Shown: one piece after another, positions 8,313 through 16,540 of the stretch
Position numbering within the stretch: the first letter of the stretch is position 1
Layout of the letters: each line of letters begins with the position of its first letter
From: Alphaproteobacteria bacterium
GTDB lineage: Bacteria; Pseudomonadota; Alphaproteobacteria; Rhodobacterales; Rhodobacteraceae
Assembly (NCBI GenBank): GCA_030429105.1
Contig: JAUIDE010000001.1
Location: 62,001 to 126,000 of the forward strand
DNA length: 64,000 nucleotides
Direction of reading: 5' to 3'
Made by a program: the position numbers and the translations under genes
Notes under the pieces: model-generated
Told to the model about the DNA's origin: nothing
The model's input: the letters and a program-made list of their open reading frames with translations, nothing else
Databases searched by the model: none

Positions 8313-9713
8313 CTATCCCCCGCCGAGCGCCGCGTTGACCTCCTCGACGGCGTCCATCGCGGCGATCATGTCCTCCCGCGTCATGTCGAACTGGCCCATC
8401 GTGACGCGGATGACGTAGCGCCCCTCGTGCATCGTCTGCGTGAGGTAGGTCCGCCCGTCGGCGTTGATCGCCTCCAGCAGCGCCGCCGTTCGCTCATTTC
8501 CCGCCTTGTGCGCGAAGGTGAAGAGCGCAAGGCGGCGCGCGGTGACGATCTCAAGGCCCTCCATGCCCGCGATCCGCGCCTCCGCCTCCGCCGTCCAGTC
8601 CACATGATCGCGGATGCGGCGGCGGAGACCTTCGAGCCCATAGGCGCGGATCAGGAACCAGAGCTTCAGCGCGCGGAAGCGGCGGCCGAGGGGGAGGGTC
8701 CATTCGGAATAGTTCACGATCCCGTCCGCCCCGCCCGTCTCCAGGTACGAGGGGCGGAGGCCCAGGGTGCGGACCTGCTCTGATGGGTCCTTCAGGAACT
8801 GCACCGAACAGTCGAAATTCGCGCCGAGCCATTTGTGCGGGTTGAAGACTATGCTGTCCGCCCGCTCCACGCCCGCCCAAAGCGTGCGGAATTCCGGGCA
8901 GATCATCGCAGAGCCGGCCCAGGCCGCGTCAACATGGGTATAGAGCCCCTCCTCCTCCGCCACGTCGAGGACGGCGGAGACCGGGTCTATCGCGCCGATG
9001 GAGGTGCCGCCGACGCAGAGGACTATGCCGGCGGGCGCGAGGCCCGCCGCGCGGTCCGCCCGGATGGCCTCGCGCAGCAGGTCGGGGCGCATTCCGTAGT
9101 CGGCGTCCGTGCCGATCTTCACGAGATTGTCCTGCCCCACGCCGGCGATCCAGCTGGCCTTGTCCACGCTCGAATGGGTCTGGGCGGAGGCGTAGATGCG
9201 CGGCTTCGCCTCCCCGGCGACGCCGGAGCGGATGCCGCGCCAGCCCATGGAGCGCTCCCTCATCGTCAGCACGGCGCAGGTTGTGGCTGTTGAGGCGCTG
9301 TCCTGGATCAGGCCCTTGTAGCATTCGGGCAGGCCGAGCGCCTGGCGGAGCCAGTCCACCATCCGCGTCTCCATCTCCGTTCCCGCAGGGCTGCCCTGCC
9401 AGATCAGCAGGTTGGCGGAGATGGCGTTGGCGAGTTGCTCGGCGAGGATCGAGGCCGGCGCGGCGTTTGAGGGGAAATAGGCCATGAAGCGCGGATGCTG
9501 CCAGTGGGTCATCCCTTCCGGCACGATCCGCTCGAAATCGGCGAAGATCGCCTCCATCGGCTCCGCCGCTTCGGGCGGGCTTTCGGGGAGCTTCGCCAGC
9601 GTCGCGCCGGGAGCGAGCGGCGGGCGCACCGGCCGGTCGCGGATCGTGCGGTGATAGTCCAGCGTCCAGTCCACGGCGCGGCGGGCCCAAGGCCCGTAAG
9701 AGTCGAAATCCAT
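8313..9713 (-). CDS. Group II pyridoxal-dependent decarboxylase (aromatic-L-amino-acid decarboxylase family)
   Basis: PLP decarboxylase of 466 residues. It shows THWQHPRFMAYFPSNAAPASILAE near 69-92, the PLP aspartate D262 in THVDAAWAGS and the Schiff-base lysine K294 in NPHKWLGANFDCS. It is closest in pattern to aromatic amino acid (tryptophan/DOPA/phenylalanine) decarboxylases, which make the corresponding amines; substrate is inferred only at family level. Divergent from the P450 gene at 9827, sharing a 113-bp control region. Confidence 0.93.
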   Translation of the reverse strand: MDFDSYGPWARRAVDWTLDYHRTIRDRPVRPPLAPGATLAKLPESPPEAAEPMEAIFADFERIVPEGMTHWQHPRFMAYFPSNAAPASILAEQLANAISANLLIWQGSPAGTEMETRMVDWLRQALGLPECYKGLIQDSASTATTCAVLTMRERSMGWRGIRSGVAGEAKPRIYASAQTHSSVDKASWIAGVGQDNLVKIGTDADYGMRPDLLREAIRADRAAGLAPAGIVLCVGGTSIGAIDPVSAVLDVAEEEGLYTHVDAAWAGSAMICPEFRTLWAGVERADSIVFNPHKWLGANFDCSVQFLKDPSEQVRTLGLRPSYLETGGADGIVNYSEWTLPLGRRFRALKLWFLIRAYGLEGLRRRIRDHVDWTAEAEARIAGMEGLEIVTARRLALFTFAHKAGNERTAALLEAINADGRTYLTQTMHEGRYVIRVTMGQFDMTREDMIAAMDAVEEVNAALGGG

Positions 9714-9772
9714 CGCGCATCCTCCCCTTGCGGTCCTAGCGCCGGCGCGAAGCTAAGTCACGCGGGGCCGGT

Positions 9773-9800
9773 TTGACATCGCGGCCCGGGCCGCTAAGGC
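9773..9800 (+). promoter_or_regulatory. Candidate sigma-70-type promoter of the P450 gene
   Basis: A perfect TTGACA -35 hexamer is followed after 16 bp by TAAGGC as a weak -10. It lies 27 bp ahead of the preferred P450 start, in the divergent region with the decarboxylase. The -10 is poor, so this is tentative. Confidence 0.35.
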
Positions 9801-9826
9801 TCCGCGCGATCCTTGTCACGGTGACC

Positions 9827-11191
9827 ATGACAGCGCCCTATCGCCCGCCCGCGCCGAAGCCGAAATCCGCTGCGGCGGCCTTCGCCTCCGCCCTCCTCCT
9901 CGGCCCGCGGGACGTGCTCGCACTCCTGCCCGAGCCGGCCTACGAGAGCTTTGTGAGCCGCGCGCCGATCGGCAAGCGGCCGATCTACATCGTCAATCAC
10001 CCCAATCTCGCGCGCCAGGTGCTGGGGGAGCGCGTCGCCAACTATCCGAAGAGCGACCTGATGGTGGGCGCGCTGACGCCGCTGGTGGGGGAGGGGATCT
10101 TCATTTCGGGCGGGGAGACGTGGGCGCGGCAGCGCCGGATGATCGACCCGGCCTTCGCCCATATGCGGATCAGGTCCGCCTTCGACCAGATGGCGGAAGC
10201 CACCGGCGCCTTCTGCGCCCGGCTCGAAAGCGCGGCGGGCGCGCCGGTGACGCTTGATGAGGAGATGAGCCGGCTGACCGCCGACATCGTCTTCCGCACG
10301 ATCTTTTCCGAGCCGATCGAGGGGGAGGACGCCTCGGCTGTCTTCCACGCCTTCGCCGAATACCAGAACGCCGTGCCGCAGATCGAGCCGAAGGTGATGC
10401 TGGAAAGCCCGGCCTGGAGCCGGATCGAGCCGCCCGCCCGCGTCACCGCCATGTGCCGTGAAATCCGGGAGCGGCTCGGCGTGATGATCGACCGGCGCCT
10501 CGCGAGCGGGGAGAGGCGGGACGACATCGCCGGGGACGTGATCGCGGCCCGCGACCCGGAGACGGGCGAGGCGTTCGACCGCGAGGCGCTGATAGACCAG
10601 ATCGCCGTGTTCTTCCTCGCCGGGCACGAGACCTCCGCCAGCGCGCTGACCTGGGCGTTCTTCATCCTGTCGCAGCAGCCCTCCCATCTAGCCCGGATCC
10701 GGGCGGAGGCCCGGCGCGTGGTCGGAGACGGCCCTGTCCGCTTCGGTCATCTCCGTCAGCTCATCCACGCGCGGAACGTCTTCCGGGAGGTTCTGCGGCT
10801 CTATCCGCCCGTCTCCTTCATTACGCGTATCGCGCTGAAGGACGACGTGATCGGGCGGGAAAAGATCAGCGCTGGCGGGCTCGTCGTGATCTCGCCTTGG
10901 CTCCTGCACCGGCACCGCAAATTCTGGCGCCACCCCGATCTTTTCAAGCCTGACAGGCACTTGCCGGGACGCATGAGCCGGGCGGCGGGGCTCGCCTACA
11001 TGCCCTTCGGCCTCGGCCCGCGCGTATGCACAGGCGCCGCCTTTGCGACGACGGAAAGCGTGCTGATCCTGGCGGAGATCTGCCGGCGCTTTGACCTGGA
11101 GGCGCTCTCGCCCGGCCGCGTCATGCCCGTAGGAAAGTTGACGACGCGGCCCAAGGAGCCGATCCGGTTCCGGTTCAGGAGGCGTGGCTAG
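9827..11191 (+). CDS. Cytochrome P450 (class with separate redox partners)
   Basis: Soluble heme monooxygenase of 454 residues. The I-helix oxygen-activation motif AGHETS is at 265-270, the ExxR pair at E321-R324 in EVLRLYPP, and the heme-binding loop FGLGPRVCTGAAFA has the thiolate ligand C401. There is no reductase domain, so ferredoxin and reductase must come from elsewhere. The preferred start is ATG 9827; an in-frame TTG at 9773 is rejected because it lies on the -35-like hexamer. The substrate is unknown; the long, CYP4-like spacing hints at fatty-acid or terpenoid substrates only loosely. Confidence 0.93.
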   Translation: MTAPYRPPAPKPKSAAAAFASALLLGPRDVLALLPEPAYESFVSRAPIGKRPIYIVNHPNLARQVLGERVANYPKSDLMVGALTPLVGEGIFISGGETWARQRRMIDPAFAHMRIRSAFDQMAEATGAFCARLESAAGAPVTLDEEMSRLTADIVFRTIFSEPIEGEDASAVFHAFAEYQNAVPQIEPKVMLESPAWSRIEPPARVTAMCREIRERLGVMIDRRLASGERRDDIAGDVIAARDPETGEAFDREALIDQIAVFFLAGHETSASALTWAFFILSQQPSHLARIRAEARRVVGDGPVRFGHLRQLIHARNVFREVLRLYPPVSFITRIALKDDVIGREKISAGGLVVISPWLLHRHRKFWRHPDLFKPDRHLPGRMSRAAGLAYMPFGLGPRVCTGAAFATTESVLILAEICRRFDLEALSPGRVMPVGKLTTRPKEPIRFRFRRRG

Positions 11192-11266
11192 ACTTTCGGG
11201 TGGAATCGCTTGAGGCCCGCGACGCGGGCGTCCATCCTCGTTTCGGCAGCAGTAGCGGGGACCACT

Positions 11267-11866
11267 ATGAGCGCGATCAGCCGAAGCATTGCCGCTGTCG
11301 CTCTATCGGTCTTCTTTTCTGGCGTCTCAGCGGCGGAACCTTCGTTCGATTGTTCCGGCGTCGGCGAGGGCAGCGCCGAGGCGATCATCTGCGAAGACGA
11401 GGCGCTCGCCGCGCTCGACCGCGAGATCGCCCGTCTTTACAAGAAGATCGAGGCGCAGACTTCGGTCGAGGATTTCCGCATCATCCGGACCTACCAGCGC
11501 GGCTGGATCAAGGGGCGGAACGAGGCCTGGAAGGCGGCGGACCCGCGCGTCCATATCGAGACGGCGTATAGGGACCGGATCGCGGTTCTCTCGGTACAGG
11601 CAGGCGAGGTCGAGGCTCCGCCGGCCGTGAGCTACAGTTGCGATGGGGGTGCGTTCGAAATGCTAACGGCCGTTTTCTACGACACCGAACCGCCCGTCGG
11701 CGTCTTCACGCGGACGCCGGGTGGCGACTGGCCGCAATACATCGCCGTCGGCTGGGAAGATGAGGGCGCGATCCATTACAACACCGGCGGGCTCGACTTC
11801 ATCGAGCGCGGCGGCGTTGCGGAGATGATCTGGGCCGGCCAGCCGATGCGCTGCGGACGGCGGTGA
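11267..11866 (+). CDS. Periplasmic LprI-N (DUF1311) plus MliC-like protein
   Basis: Secreted protein of 199 residues. A signal peptide (MSAISRSIAAVALSVFFSGVSA) is followed by the lysozyme-inhibitor LprI N-terminal pattern FDCSGVGEGSAEAIICEDEALAALDREIARLYKKI, with two cysteines and the LAALD core. The C-terminal half (from about residue 125) begins SYSCDGGAFEMLTAVFYD, resembles the MliC/PliC lysozyme-inhibitor fold, and ends with a cysteine near the C terminus. The two modules suggest an inhibitor or cell-envelope role against C-type lysozyme; this is inference. ATG 11267 is chosen as the start of the signal peptide. Confidence 0.75.
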   Translation: MSAISRSIAAVALSVFFSGVSAAEPSFDCSGVGEGSAEAIICEDEALAALDREIARLYKKIEAQTSVEDFRIIRTYQRGWIKGRNEAWKAADPRVHIETAYRDRIAVLSVQAGEVEAPPAVSYSCDGGAFEMLTAVFYDTEPPVGVFTRTPGGDWPQYIAVGWEDEGAIHYNTGGLDFIERGGVAEMIWAGQPMRCGRR

Positions 11867-11870
11867 AGCC

Positions 11871-12653
11871 TCAGCCCGGTTTTCGGGCGCGGAGGTGGCT
11901 CGGGCGGTGCTCGCCCTTGTCGAGGACAACGATCATCGCCTTCCACGTCAAGATTTGCCGGGCGATCTCCTCCTGTCCGAGGGCCGCTTCGAAGGTGGCG
12001 CGCTCGGGCCCTTCGAGCCGGGCGAGTTCGGCGCGCGCGACCTCGCGATACCAGGGGTTCCGGTCCGTCACCGTCACACCCTCGAACCCGGCCGCCTCCA
12101 GCGCTGCGCGGTAGCGGGCGGGCGAGGCCATGCCGAAATCGAGCGCCTCCGCCTTAAGATAGGCCTCCATCTCCGGCGAGGGCGGGCCGTCATGGCCGAT
12201 CAGCCAGTCGGAGGCGGCGAAGACGCCGCCGGGCTTCAGCACGCGGAAGACGTCCCGCGCCAGCGCCTCCTTGTCGGGGATATGGACGATGGAATCCTTG
12301 GAGAAGACGAGGTCGAACTCGCATTCGGGGAAGGGCAGGGGGCCGGGTTCGACCTGGACGATATCCACCCTGTCGGAGAGCCCCGCCGCCTCCGCCCGCC
12401 GCCGAGCGGCCGCGCAGACCGGGGCCTCGACGTCGATACCAGTCACCTGCGCCGCGCCGTAATCTCTCGCCAGCGCCACCGTGATGCCGCCCGAGCCGCA
12501 GCCGATGTCGAGCGCCGCCATCCCGGCAAGGTCTAGCCCGGCGAGCACGCGCGCCACCTCTTCCGCCCCTCCGGGAGAGAGGTAGCCCTCGCCCCAGAGC
12601 GCCTCGAGAAAGGCGATGTGCCGGTCGTCATAGAGATCGCCGCCTTCGGACAT
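11871..12653 (-). CDS. SAM-dependent methyltransferase, phosphoethanolamine/small-amine methyltransferase-like
   Basis: Class I methyltransferase of 260 residues. Motif I is LDIGCGSGGITVALA (about 48-62), the acidic motif is GIDVEAP, and later come FDLVFSKDSIVHIPDKEALARDVFRVLKPGG and AASDWLIG. The N-terminal GEGYLSPGGAEEVARVL is typical of phosphoethanolamine N-methyltransferase-type enzymes. It lies 13 bp downstream of the BetI-like regulator gene, so the pair probably forms an operon under the palindromic operator at 13388. A link to methylated-amine metabolism is supported by context only. Confidence 0.85.
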   Translation of the reverse strand: MSEGGDLYDDRHIAFLEALWGEGYLSPGGAEEVARVLAGLDLAGMAALDIGCGSGGITVALARDYGAAQVTGIDVEAPVCAAARRRAEAAGLSDRVDIVQVEPGPLPFPECEFDLVFSKDSIVHIPDKEALARDVFRVLKPGGVFAASDWLIGHDGPPSPEMEAYLKAEALDFGMASPARYRAALEAAGFEGVTVTDRNPWYREVARAELARLEGPERATFEAALGQEEIARQILTWKAMIVVLDKGEHRPSHLRARKPG

Positions 12654-12666
12654 AGGGGGCCTTTCT

Positions 12667-13308
12667 TCAGGTTGCGGAGATAAGCCCGCCGGCGCGCCGC
12701 GCAGCCTCGAACCCGTGGCGCGCGACGAGGCTGCCGGCGAGGGCGAGCGAGTCGCCCGGACCGGACCAGACGGGGGTGAGATGTGCGCGGAGCCAGAGCC
12801 CGTCCGACAGGGCGTCGATCGCCGCCGCCATTTCCGACCCCGCCGCCCGGTCGCCCCCTGCGAGCGCGGCGCAGGCGAGCGCGAGCGCCTCGCCGCGCTC
12901 CCGGTCGTATTCCTGGCTGATGTCGGCGTAGAGCGGCCGCGCGGTCGAATCGCCCCAGTAGGCGTGCCAGACGGCGAGCGATTCCCGGTTGAACACCGTC
13001 GGGTCGAAATCCGCGCGCACGATGGCGGCGACCTGCGCCGCAGGGTCCGCCCCCGCGCTCTCGAAGGCGGCGCGCCATGTTTTCCGGTATATCTCGTAAT
13101 GGTGCCGGAAGGCCGCGGCCAGAAGCTTGTCCTTGCTCTCGAAATAGAAGACCGCGACGCCCTGGCTCAGCCCCGCTTCCGCGCTTACGCTGGCGAGCGT
13201 GGTGCGCGCGAGGCCGTGACGGGCGACGGAGCGGAGCGTCGCCTCGATCATCTGGAGGCTGCGTTTTGCGGCGTTCTCCGCGCGCGGCTTTCTCGCCTTG
13301 GTCTGCAT
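12667..13308 (-). CDS. BetI-like TetR-family repressor
   Basis: TetR-fold regulator of 213 residues with helix-turn-helix TTLASVSAEAGLSQGVAVFYFESKDKLLAAAF (about 36-67). The BetI-type C-terminal signature runs FNRESLAVWHAYWGDSTARPLYADIS. BetI proteins repress choline-to-betaine genes and are relieved by choline; this paralogue adjoins genes for a different, betaine-like catabolic route. A palindrome (13388-13409) lies 79 bp upstream of its start, between it and the divergent FAD-oxidoreductase operon, and related copies sit at 19599 and 25966. Self-regulation and control of all three units is therefore predicted. GGGAGGC precedes the ATG at 13308. Confidence 0.9.
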   Translation of the reverse strand: MQTKARKPRAENAAKRSLQMIEATLRSVARHGLARTTLASVSAEAGLSQGVAVFYFESKDKLLAAAFRHHYEIYRKTWRAAFESAGADPAAQVAAIVRADFDPTVFNRESLAVWHAYWGDSTARPLYADISQEYDRERGEALALACAALAGGDRAAGSEMAAAIDALSDGLWLRAHLTPVWSGPGDSLALAGSLVARHGFEAARRAGGLISAT

Positions 13309-13387
13309 CGCCTCCCGCTCCCGGCCGGGGCTTCCCTCGCGGCGAGTCTACACTTCAGAGCGGGCTGGATTGCAATGGGGCCTTTAT

Positions 13388-13409
13388 TTTATTTGAGCGC
13401 TCAGAAAAA
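13388..13409. promoter_or_regulatory. Operator palindrome 1 of the BetI-like regulon
   Basis: Left arm TTTATTTGAGC and right arm GCTCAGAAAAA form an inverted repeat matching at 9 of 11 positions, with the perfect core TGAGCGCTCA. It is A+T-rich in its flanks within very G+C-rich DNA. It sits in the divergent region, 52 bp before the ATG of the FAD oxidoreductase gene and 79 bp from the BetI-like gene. The same arms recur at two other control regions of the block. Confidence 0.8.
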
Positions 13410-13461
13410 TATTGCGCGCCTGTTCCCTGGCCCGCTAGATGACCTTGCGGGGGATGGACGG

Positions 13462-15105
13462 ATGAGTCAGGCGCGGAGCTACGACGCGATCATCGCCGGC
13501 GGCGGCCATAACGGGCTGACCGCGGGGGCCTATCTGGCGCGCGCCGGTCTTTCCGTCCTCGTTGTTGAGCGGAGCGACATCGTCGGCGGCGCAGCGGTAA
13601 GCCGGGAGCTGGAGCCGGGCTGGACCTATTCCAACTGCTCCTATGTCTGCTCGCTGCTCCGCCCCGAAGTCGCCCGCGACCTCGACCTTGCGCGCCACGG
13701 GCTTCAGGTCATCCCCTATACAGGCGGCGCCAGCTTCACGAAGGGCGGCGAGTATTTCGCCTATCATCACGATCAACGCGCGCTGGAGCGGGAGATCGCG
13801 CGCCTCTCGCCGCGGGACGTCGAGGGCTACGAGCGCTTCGCCCGGGCGGTGACGCGGCAATGCCGCTTCGTGCGCCCGCTACTCCTCCGCTCGGCGCCGG
13901 ACCCGGCCTCCTTCCATCCGCGCGACCTCGGGGAGCTTCTCTTCCTCCTCCGCCGCCTCCACGACCTCGGGGAGCGGGAGATGGGGGAGGCGGTCCGGTT
14001 CTGGACAGCCTCCGTCGGCGATTTCCTCGACGGGTTCATCGAGCACCCGCTCATCAAGGCGCATCTGGCGGGCAGCGGGATCATCGGCACCGGGCTCGGC
14101 GTCTATTCGCCGGGCACGGCCTATGTGCTGCTGCATCATTACATGGGCGATCTTGACGGGGCGATAGGGGCGTGGGGCTTCGCGCGCGGCGGCATGGGCG
14201 CGGTTTCCGCCGCGCTCGCGGGGGCGCTCCGCGCGGCGGGCGGCGAGATTCGGGTGAATGCGGAGGTGGAGCGCATTCTGGTGAAAGACGGGGCCGCGGC
14301 GGGGGTCGTCCTCAAGGGTGGGGAGGAGATCCGCGCCCCGCTCGTCGCCTCGAACATGGATGCGAAACGCACCTTTCTCGGCTGCGTCGAGCCAGGCGCG
14401 CTGCCTGATGACTTCCTCGACGCGGTCCGCCGCTTCCGCATCCGCGGCTCTTCGGCGAAGCTCAACATCGCGCTCGACGGCCCGCCTGTCTTCCCGGCGG
14501 TGAAGGGGGAGGCGCCCTTTCTTTCCGGCGATCTCCACGCCTCGGAGAGCCTCCTCGAGCTCGAAGCCGCCTATGACGACTGGAAGGAGGGCCGCTTCTC
14601 CGCAGCCCCCTATTTCGACATGCTGATCCCGAGCCGGATCGACCCGACGATGGCGCCGCCAGGCGCGCATATGGCCTCGATCTTCGTGCAATACGCGCCT
14701 TACGACCTCGCGCGGGATGGCGTGCGCGACCCGGCGCATTGGGACGAGGCGGCGCGGGAGGGGCTCAAGGCCGCCGTTCTCGACAAGATCGAAGCGGTGA
14801 GCCCCGGCTTTCGCGGCCTGATCCGCCATTCCGAGCTGCGCGCGCCTGTGGACATCGAGCGGGAGGTGGGGCTCAGCGAGGGAAACATCTTCCAGGGGGA
14901 GCTGACGTTCGACCAGCTTCTCTTCAACCGCCCGGTTCCAGGCTGGGCGCGGCACCGCTCGCCGCTCCCCGGCCTGTGGCTCGTCGGCTCCTCGGCCCAT
15001 CCGGGCGGGGGCGTGATGGCGGCGGCGGGCGCGAACGCGGCGCGGGAAATCCTGCGCGACATGAAGCGCGGCGGGCGGGACGAAGCCGCGTTCCGCGCGG
15101 CGTGA
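13462..15105 (+). CDS. Phytoene-dehydrogenase-fold FAD oxidoreductase (PYROXD2-like), first copy
   Basis: FAD-dependent amine-oxidase/phytoene-desaturase superfamily protein of 547 residues. The dinucleotide-binding motif is AIIAGGGHNGLTAGAYLARAGL (8-29) followed by VVERSDIVGGAAVSREL. The C-terminal FAD motif is LWLVGSSAHPGGGVMAAAGANAAREIL. Close relatives are annotated as phytoene dehydrogenase-like or PYROXD2-like with unknown substrates. It is the first gene of a four-gene operon (with 15113, 16537 and 17734) behind operator 1. Oxidation of a C-N or C-C bond of the transported compound is inferred. ATG 13462 is chosen because the longer frame only reads antisense through the regulator. Confidence 0.92.
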   Translation: MSQARSYDAIIAGGGHNGLTAGAYLARAGLSVLVVERSDIVGGAAVSRELEPGWTYSNCSYVCSLLRPEVARDLDLARHGLQVIPYTGGASFTKGGEYFAYHHDQRALEREIARLSPRDVEGYERFARAVTRQCRFVRPLLLRSAPDPASFHPRDLGELLFLLRRLHDLGEREMGEAVRFWTASVGDFLDGFIEHPLIKAHLAGSGIIGTGLGVYSPGTAYVLLHHYMGDLDGAIGAWGFARGGMGAVSAALAGALRAAGGEIRVNAEVERILVKDGAAAGVVLKGGEEIRAPLVASNMDAKRTFLGCVEPGALPDDFLDAVRRFRIRGSSAKLNIALDGPPVFPAVKGEAPFLSGDLHASESLLELEAAYDDWKEGRFSAAPYFDMLIPSRIDPTMAPPGAHMASIFVQYAPYDLARDGVRDPAHWDEAAREGLKAAVLDKIEAVSPGFRGLIRHSELRAPVDIEREVGLSEGNIFQGELTFDQLLFNRPVPGWARHRSPLPGLWLVGSSAHPGGGVMAAAGANAAREILRDMKRGGRDEAAFRAA

Positions 15106-15112
15106 GGCGGGG

Positions 15113-16540
15113 ATGGCGGAGCGGTTGAAGGCGGCGGTGATCGGGGCGGGCGTCAACGGCCTCGTCGCGGCGGCGGCGCTCGCGCGCGGGGGATGCGAAG
15201 TTACCGTGATCGAGCGCGGGGCCGCGCCCGGCGGCATGATGGCGCTCGGCCTTTTCGCCCGCGGGCCGCATCCCGCAGCGCTCGAAGCGCTCGGGCTGAA
15301 GCCCGGCGCTCTCGGCCCCGCGATCCCGACCGTCGCGCTCTGCCCATCGGGGCGGCATGTGCTGGTGGAGGGCGCCGAGGCGCGGTTCGCTGACGGCTCT
15401 GCGCATCCGGGCGCGGAACGCTGGCGGGTGCTTTCCCGCCGGCTCGACCGGTTCGCCGCCGCGCTCGCCCCTCTGCTGACCGGCGCGCCGCCGCCGATGC
15501 GGCTCCGGGCCGAGGGCTTGCCCGGCCTCCTCCGCTTTGCGCTTCGCCTCCGCCTGCTCGGCGCGCGGGACATGCGGGAATTGCTGCGCATCGGCCTTTC
15601 CAACGCCGCCGATCTGGCGGCGGACGCGCTGCCGGAAGGGCCGCTGGCGGGCCTCCTCGCCTTCGACTCCGTGCTCGGCTCCCGCGCCGGGCCGATGGCG
15701 CCGGGAACGGTCGTGCCGCTACTTCTCCGCCGCGCGCCGCTCCGGCGGATGGAGGGGCTCGCCGCGCGGCTCGCGGCGGCGTCGGAAGGCAAGGGCGCGC
15801 GCCTCCGCCTCGGCGCCGGCGCCGCGCGCATCCTCTTCGAAGACGACCGGGCGCACGGCGTTCTGCTTGACGATGGCGAGCGCGTGGAGGCCGATCTCGT
15901 CCTCTCCAGCCTCGGCGCCGCGCAGACGCTGGCGCTCGCCGGGCCGGCGCTCTTCGATATCGAGGCGCAGCGCCGGATAGGCGCGATCCGCGCCCAAGGC
16001 GCCGCCGCGCGCGTCGATCTCGACTTCGCCGCGCCGCCGCGCCTCCCGGGGCTCGACCCGGCGCATCACGGCGCGCGGCTTGTCCTCGCGCCCTCGGTTC
16101 AGGCGGTGGAGCCGGCCTATGATCCGGTGAAATACGGCCGCCTCCCGGCCCTTCCGGTCATGGAGGGGCGGATCGACGGCGCGCGGCTTTCGCTCACTGT
16201 GCAATGCGTTCCCCATGACGCGCCGCGCGACCGGATCGTCGCCGCGACGCTCGCCGCGCTGGAGACGGTCGCGCCTGGCCTCGGCGGGGAGGTTCGCCAT
16301 GCCGGGGCGCTTTCCCCCGCCGATATCGAGGCGATGACGGGCGCGCCCGGCGGCCACTGGCATCACGGGGAGATCGCGCTCGACCAGTTCCTGACGCTCC
16401 GGCCCGCAAACGGCATGGCGCGCCATGCGATGGGTCCGCCGGGTCTCTTTCTCTGCGGCGCCGGCGCGCATCCGGGCGGGGATGTGACGGGCCTTCCCGG
16501 CCTCAACGGCGCCCGCGCCGCGCTGGAGGCGATGCGATGA
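15113..16540 (+). CDS. Phytoene-dehydrogenase-fold FAD oxidoreductase, second copy
   Basis: Second member of the same fold, 475 residues, clearly diverged from its neighbour. FAD binding is seen at AAVIGAGVNGLVAAAALARGG (6-26) with VIERGAAPGGMM, and at the C terminus LFLCGAGAHPGGDVTGLPGLNGARAALEAM. It starts 7 bp after the upstream oxidoreductase, preceded by GAGGCGGGG, and its stop overlaps the next gene (ATGA). Side-by-side copies suggest a heteromeric enzyme or two sequential oxidations; the sequence does not decide between them. Confidence 0.9.
   Translation: MAERLKAAVIGAGVNGLVAAAALARGGCEVTVIERGAAPGGMMALGLFARGPHPAALEALGLKPGALGPAIPTVALCPSGRHVLVEGAEARFADGSAHPGAERWRVLSRRLDRFAAALAPLLTGAPPPMRLRAEGLPGLLRFALRLRLLGARDMRELLRIGLSNAADLAADALPEGPLAGLLAFDSVLGSRAGPMAPGTVVPLLLRRAPLRRMEGLAARLAAASEGKGARLRLGAGAARILFEDDRAHGVLLDDGERVEADLVLSSLGAAQTLALAGPALFDIEAQRRIGAIRAQGAAARVDLDFAAPPRLPGLDPAHHGARLVLAPSVQAVEPAYDPVKYGRLPALPVMEGRIDGARLSLTVQCVPHDAPRDRIVAATLAALETVAPGLGGEVRHAGALSPADIEAMTGAPGGHWHHGEIALDQFLTLRPANGMARHAMGPPGLFLCGAGAHPGGDVTGLPGLNGARAALEAMR

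Noticed and set aside
9773-9826. TTG start giving the P450 18 extra residues
   Set aside because: The TTG is part of a TTGACA promoter-like hexamer and the added residues are not P450-like.
12715-13461. Long N-terminal extension of the first FAD oxidoreductase
   Set aside because: The extra 249 codons run antisense through the BetI-like gene and the operator; the FAD motif begins right after ATG 13462.
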